Origin: DASPXY01 sp038227745
GTDB taxonomy: Bacteria > Planctomycetota > Planctomycetia > Gemmatales > Gemmataceae
DNA: 6,601 bases
Assembly (NCBI GenBank): GCA_038227745.1
Contig: JBBRPS010000595.1
Location: forward strand, 1 to 6,601
Direction of reading: 5' to 3'
This document shows, piece after piece, positions 5,551 to 6,601 of the stretch. A model generated the notes under the pieces. That model saw nothing but the letters and a program-made list of their open reading frames with translations, did no database searches and had not been told where the DNA came from. The stretch's first letter is position 1. Every line of letters starts with the position of its first letter. The position numbers and the translations under genes are program-made.

Positions 5551-6278
5551 AAGGGTTTTCGTCCGTACAAGGGTTTGAGGGCGGCGGTCAGGGTTTGAAA
5601 AACCCGCTGTCGGCTTTGCTGAACTTCTTCGGTCGTGCGGCCCAGGTACGCCGCCGTCGCCCGGGGGGTTCGACCTTCTTGCCACAAGGCACAGGCCACC
5701 CGCCAATCCTCCGGGGGCAGCCGGGGGTGGGCCCGGGCGGCCACCGCGACTCGGCCCAGCGCCTCGACGAGGCGCTCGCGGACCTGATAGCGTGTCTGGC
5801 CGTGCTCGCGCGCCAGTTGGCGCTCGCTCCGCGGCCCCAGTTCCAGGTAGCGCAGCAGGAGCGACTGTTCGGAGTCCGGCAGCGACCGGACCGCCTGCAG
5901 GACCGCGGCCGCCTCGAGGGCCAATGTCTCGGCCGCCTCCTGCTCCTCTGCGGCAGCCGGCGGGGAGTCGTGCAGGGAGGCCCCCACCGCCTCCAGATCG
6001 CGCAAGCGGCCTTGCCAGGAATGGATCCAGACGATCCGCGGCCGGGCGAACCGTACAAACGCGATAAAGACAAAGTTCTCCAGCGATCCGCGGGCGGGGT
6101 CGTAACGCCCCTGCAGCTTGTTCCACTCCTCGACGTAGAAGTCGTGGATCAGATCCTCCCCGTCGGCAGGCTGCACGACGAATCCCTGCAAGGTCAGGCG
6201 GGCCAGAGCCCCGTACAGCACCGGCCGTAACCGCTGGTAATCCTCTGCCGTCAACTCCAGCAGTTTTTCCTCTGCCAT
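5547..6278 (-). CDS. ECF-like sigma-70 factor with an extra C-terminal HTH
   Basis: This encodes a 243-aa protein arranged like an ECF sigma factor. Residues ~14-82 resemble region 2, which contacts core RNA polymerase and the -10 element: ADGEDLIHDFYVEEW at 38-52, then GRYDPARGSLENFVFIAFVRFARPRI. An acidic Glu/Ala linker (104-125) follows. Residues ~126-180 resemble region 4, an HTH for the -35 element: LQAVRSLPDSEQSLLLRYLE, then QLAREHGQTRYQVRERLVEAL. After it, residues 187-236 read as a second HTH-like unit (LPPEDWRVACALWQEGRTPR, then AAYLGRTTEEVQQSRQRVFQTL), so the protein is longer than a minimal ECF factor (usually 160-200 aa). I chose the ATG at 6276-6278 because the region 2-like fold begins shortly after it. 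The only ribosome-binding hint is a weak GAG. Its stop overlaps the next gene. Confidence 0.78.
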   Translation of the reverse strand: MAEEKLLELTAEDYQRLRPVLYGALARLTLQGFVVQPADGEDLIHDFYVEEWNKLQGRYDPARGSLENFVFIAFVRFARPRIVWIHSWQGRLRDLEAVGASLHDSPPAAAEEQEAAETLALEAAAVLQAVRSLPDSEQSLLLRYLELGPRSERQLAREHGQTRYQVRERLVEALGRVAVAARAHPRLPPEDWRVACALWQEGRTPRATAAYLGRTTEEVQQSRQRVFQTLTAALKPLYGRKPL

Positions 6279-6365
6279 ACCCGTCTCGTGGAATGGGTGG
6301 TTCCGGAAAAAGGATCCAGCACCGCGAGGATTTCCTCGGGGAGGACCGTTGAGATGCGATTGTTT

Positions 6366-6395
6366 ACTATAACATGGCACACCACCTGGAGACAA
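6366..6395 (-). promoter_or_regulatory. Candidate sigma-70 promoter of the sigma/308-aa operon
   Basis: On the minus strand TTGTCT (6395-6390) and TATAGT (6371-6366) are separated by 18 nt. They match the -35 and -10 consensus at 4/6 and 5/6 positions. The site sits in the most AT-rich patch of the region. It would start transcription around 6359, giving a leader of about 80 nt before the sigma start at 6278. Planctomycete promoters are poorly characterised, so this is a candidate only. Confidence 0.45.
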
Positions 6396-6400
6396 TCTCC
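6388..6400. promoter_or_regulatory. Palindrome overlapping the -35 element (operator candidate)
   Basis: GGAGACAATCTCC is a 5-3-5 inverted repeat (GGAGA/TCTCC) that covers the proposed -35 box. A repressor bound here would block polymerase, so autoregulation or a dedicated regulator is possible. A 13-bp site of this kind can occur by chance. Confidence 0.35.
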
Positions 6401-6552
6401 TGGAACAGAAGGAATCATCGCCGCACTTATGAATTGAGACCGGCACGAGGATTGGCTGAAAAATGGGGCCGACGACAGGCCCTTTGCGCGACTGAAACGG
6501 GGGGCGACGGCTGTCCAGGGCGCTGGCGTGGCGAGCGGCGGGAGCTGGTTTC

Positions 6553-6583
6553 CCCCCTCTCCCCTGCACCGGGGGTGAGGGGG
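6553..6583. repeat. Imperfect C/G-run hairpin near the right edge
   Basis: CCCCCTC (6553-6559) pairs with GAGGGGG (6577-6583), and CCCC (6561-6564) with GGGG (6572-6575), separated by one T-T mismatch and a 7-nt loop. CCCCTC...GTGAGGGGG palindromes are common dispersed intergenic repeats in GC-rich planctomycete DNA. It may also serve as a terminator for a gene beyond the window. Confidence 0.45.
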
Positions 6584-6601
6584 CCGGCTGCGCGCGCGAA
6601 A

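Larger units (their letters stand above)
6279..6601. other. Upstream regulatory region of the sigma operon
   Basis: No gene is supported here. The open minus-strand frame that extends to 6569 lacks domain character and runs through a promoter-like site. The stretch holds, reading on the minus strand, a GC-rich hairpin near the window edge, an AT-richer promoter zone at 6366-6400, and a second short palindrome in the presumed leader (6325-6338, CGAGGA/TCCTCG with a 2-nt gap). Confidence 0.5.

Noticed and set aside
5551..6126. 500-aa reading of the 308-aa protein
   Set aside because: The extra ~190 residues lie in another frame of the sigma gene and are low-complexity Gly/Ala/Arg/Pro; the ATGA overlap gives a better start.
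6279..6569. 340-aa version of the sigma-like protein
   Set aside because: The extension covers the promoter-like site and palindromes, has no domain, and would make the protein unusually long for the family.

Overview
This is a GC-rich (roughly two-thirds G+C) bacterial window that I would place in the Planctomycetota, most likely near Gemmata. The best lineage markers are a DUF4058 protein with the N-terminus MPTHDWTRVPAGIFHHFHHAW, a planctomycete-style ECF sigma fragment, and extragenic palindromes containing GTAAGCCGGCTGGTCCT and its inverse. This placement rests on recalled family character, not a database search.

Layout, left to right. Bases 1-300 are non-coding repeat DNA: a ~108-bp element bounded by 18-bp inverted repeats, then a perfect 47-bp tandem repeat (2.4 copies), then a long hairpin with 33-nt arms. 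This lies just past the stop codon of an FHA-domain phosphopeptide-binding protein (minus, 322-810). A divergent intergenic stretch leads to the DUF4058 gene (plus, 1152-1892). Bases ~1930-2271 are a gene graveyard: the C-terminal part of an ECF sigma factor (with a frameshift) runs directly into the C-terminal tail of what looks like a REP-associated (Y1/RAYT-type) transposase (also frameshifted). Next come a small 4-TM membrane protein (plus, 2550-2984) whose 3' end is duplicated in a diverged ~74-bp tandem, a structured GC-rich gap, and a complete calcineurin-like metallophosphoesterase (plus, 3277-4428). A perfect 14-bp-stem hairpin sits between it and the convergent minus-strand operon. 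That operon (read from the right) is a sigma-70-like factor with an extra C-terminal helix-turn-helix (5547-6278), whose stop overlaps by ATGA the start of a 308-aa protein I cannot assign (4624-5550). A plausible sigma-70 promoter with a palindrome over its -35 element lies upstream.

The genes look like an accessory/regulatory neighbourhood (FHA, sigma factor, phosphoesterase), not a metabolic pathway. Only the sigma factor/308-aa pair is demonstrably coupled in the sequence. That pair is the best candidate for something undescribed: a transcription factor with a co-translated partner lacking any anti-sigma motif I recognise. No CRISPR array, intact transposon, tRNA or rRNA was seen.
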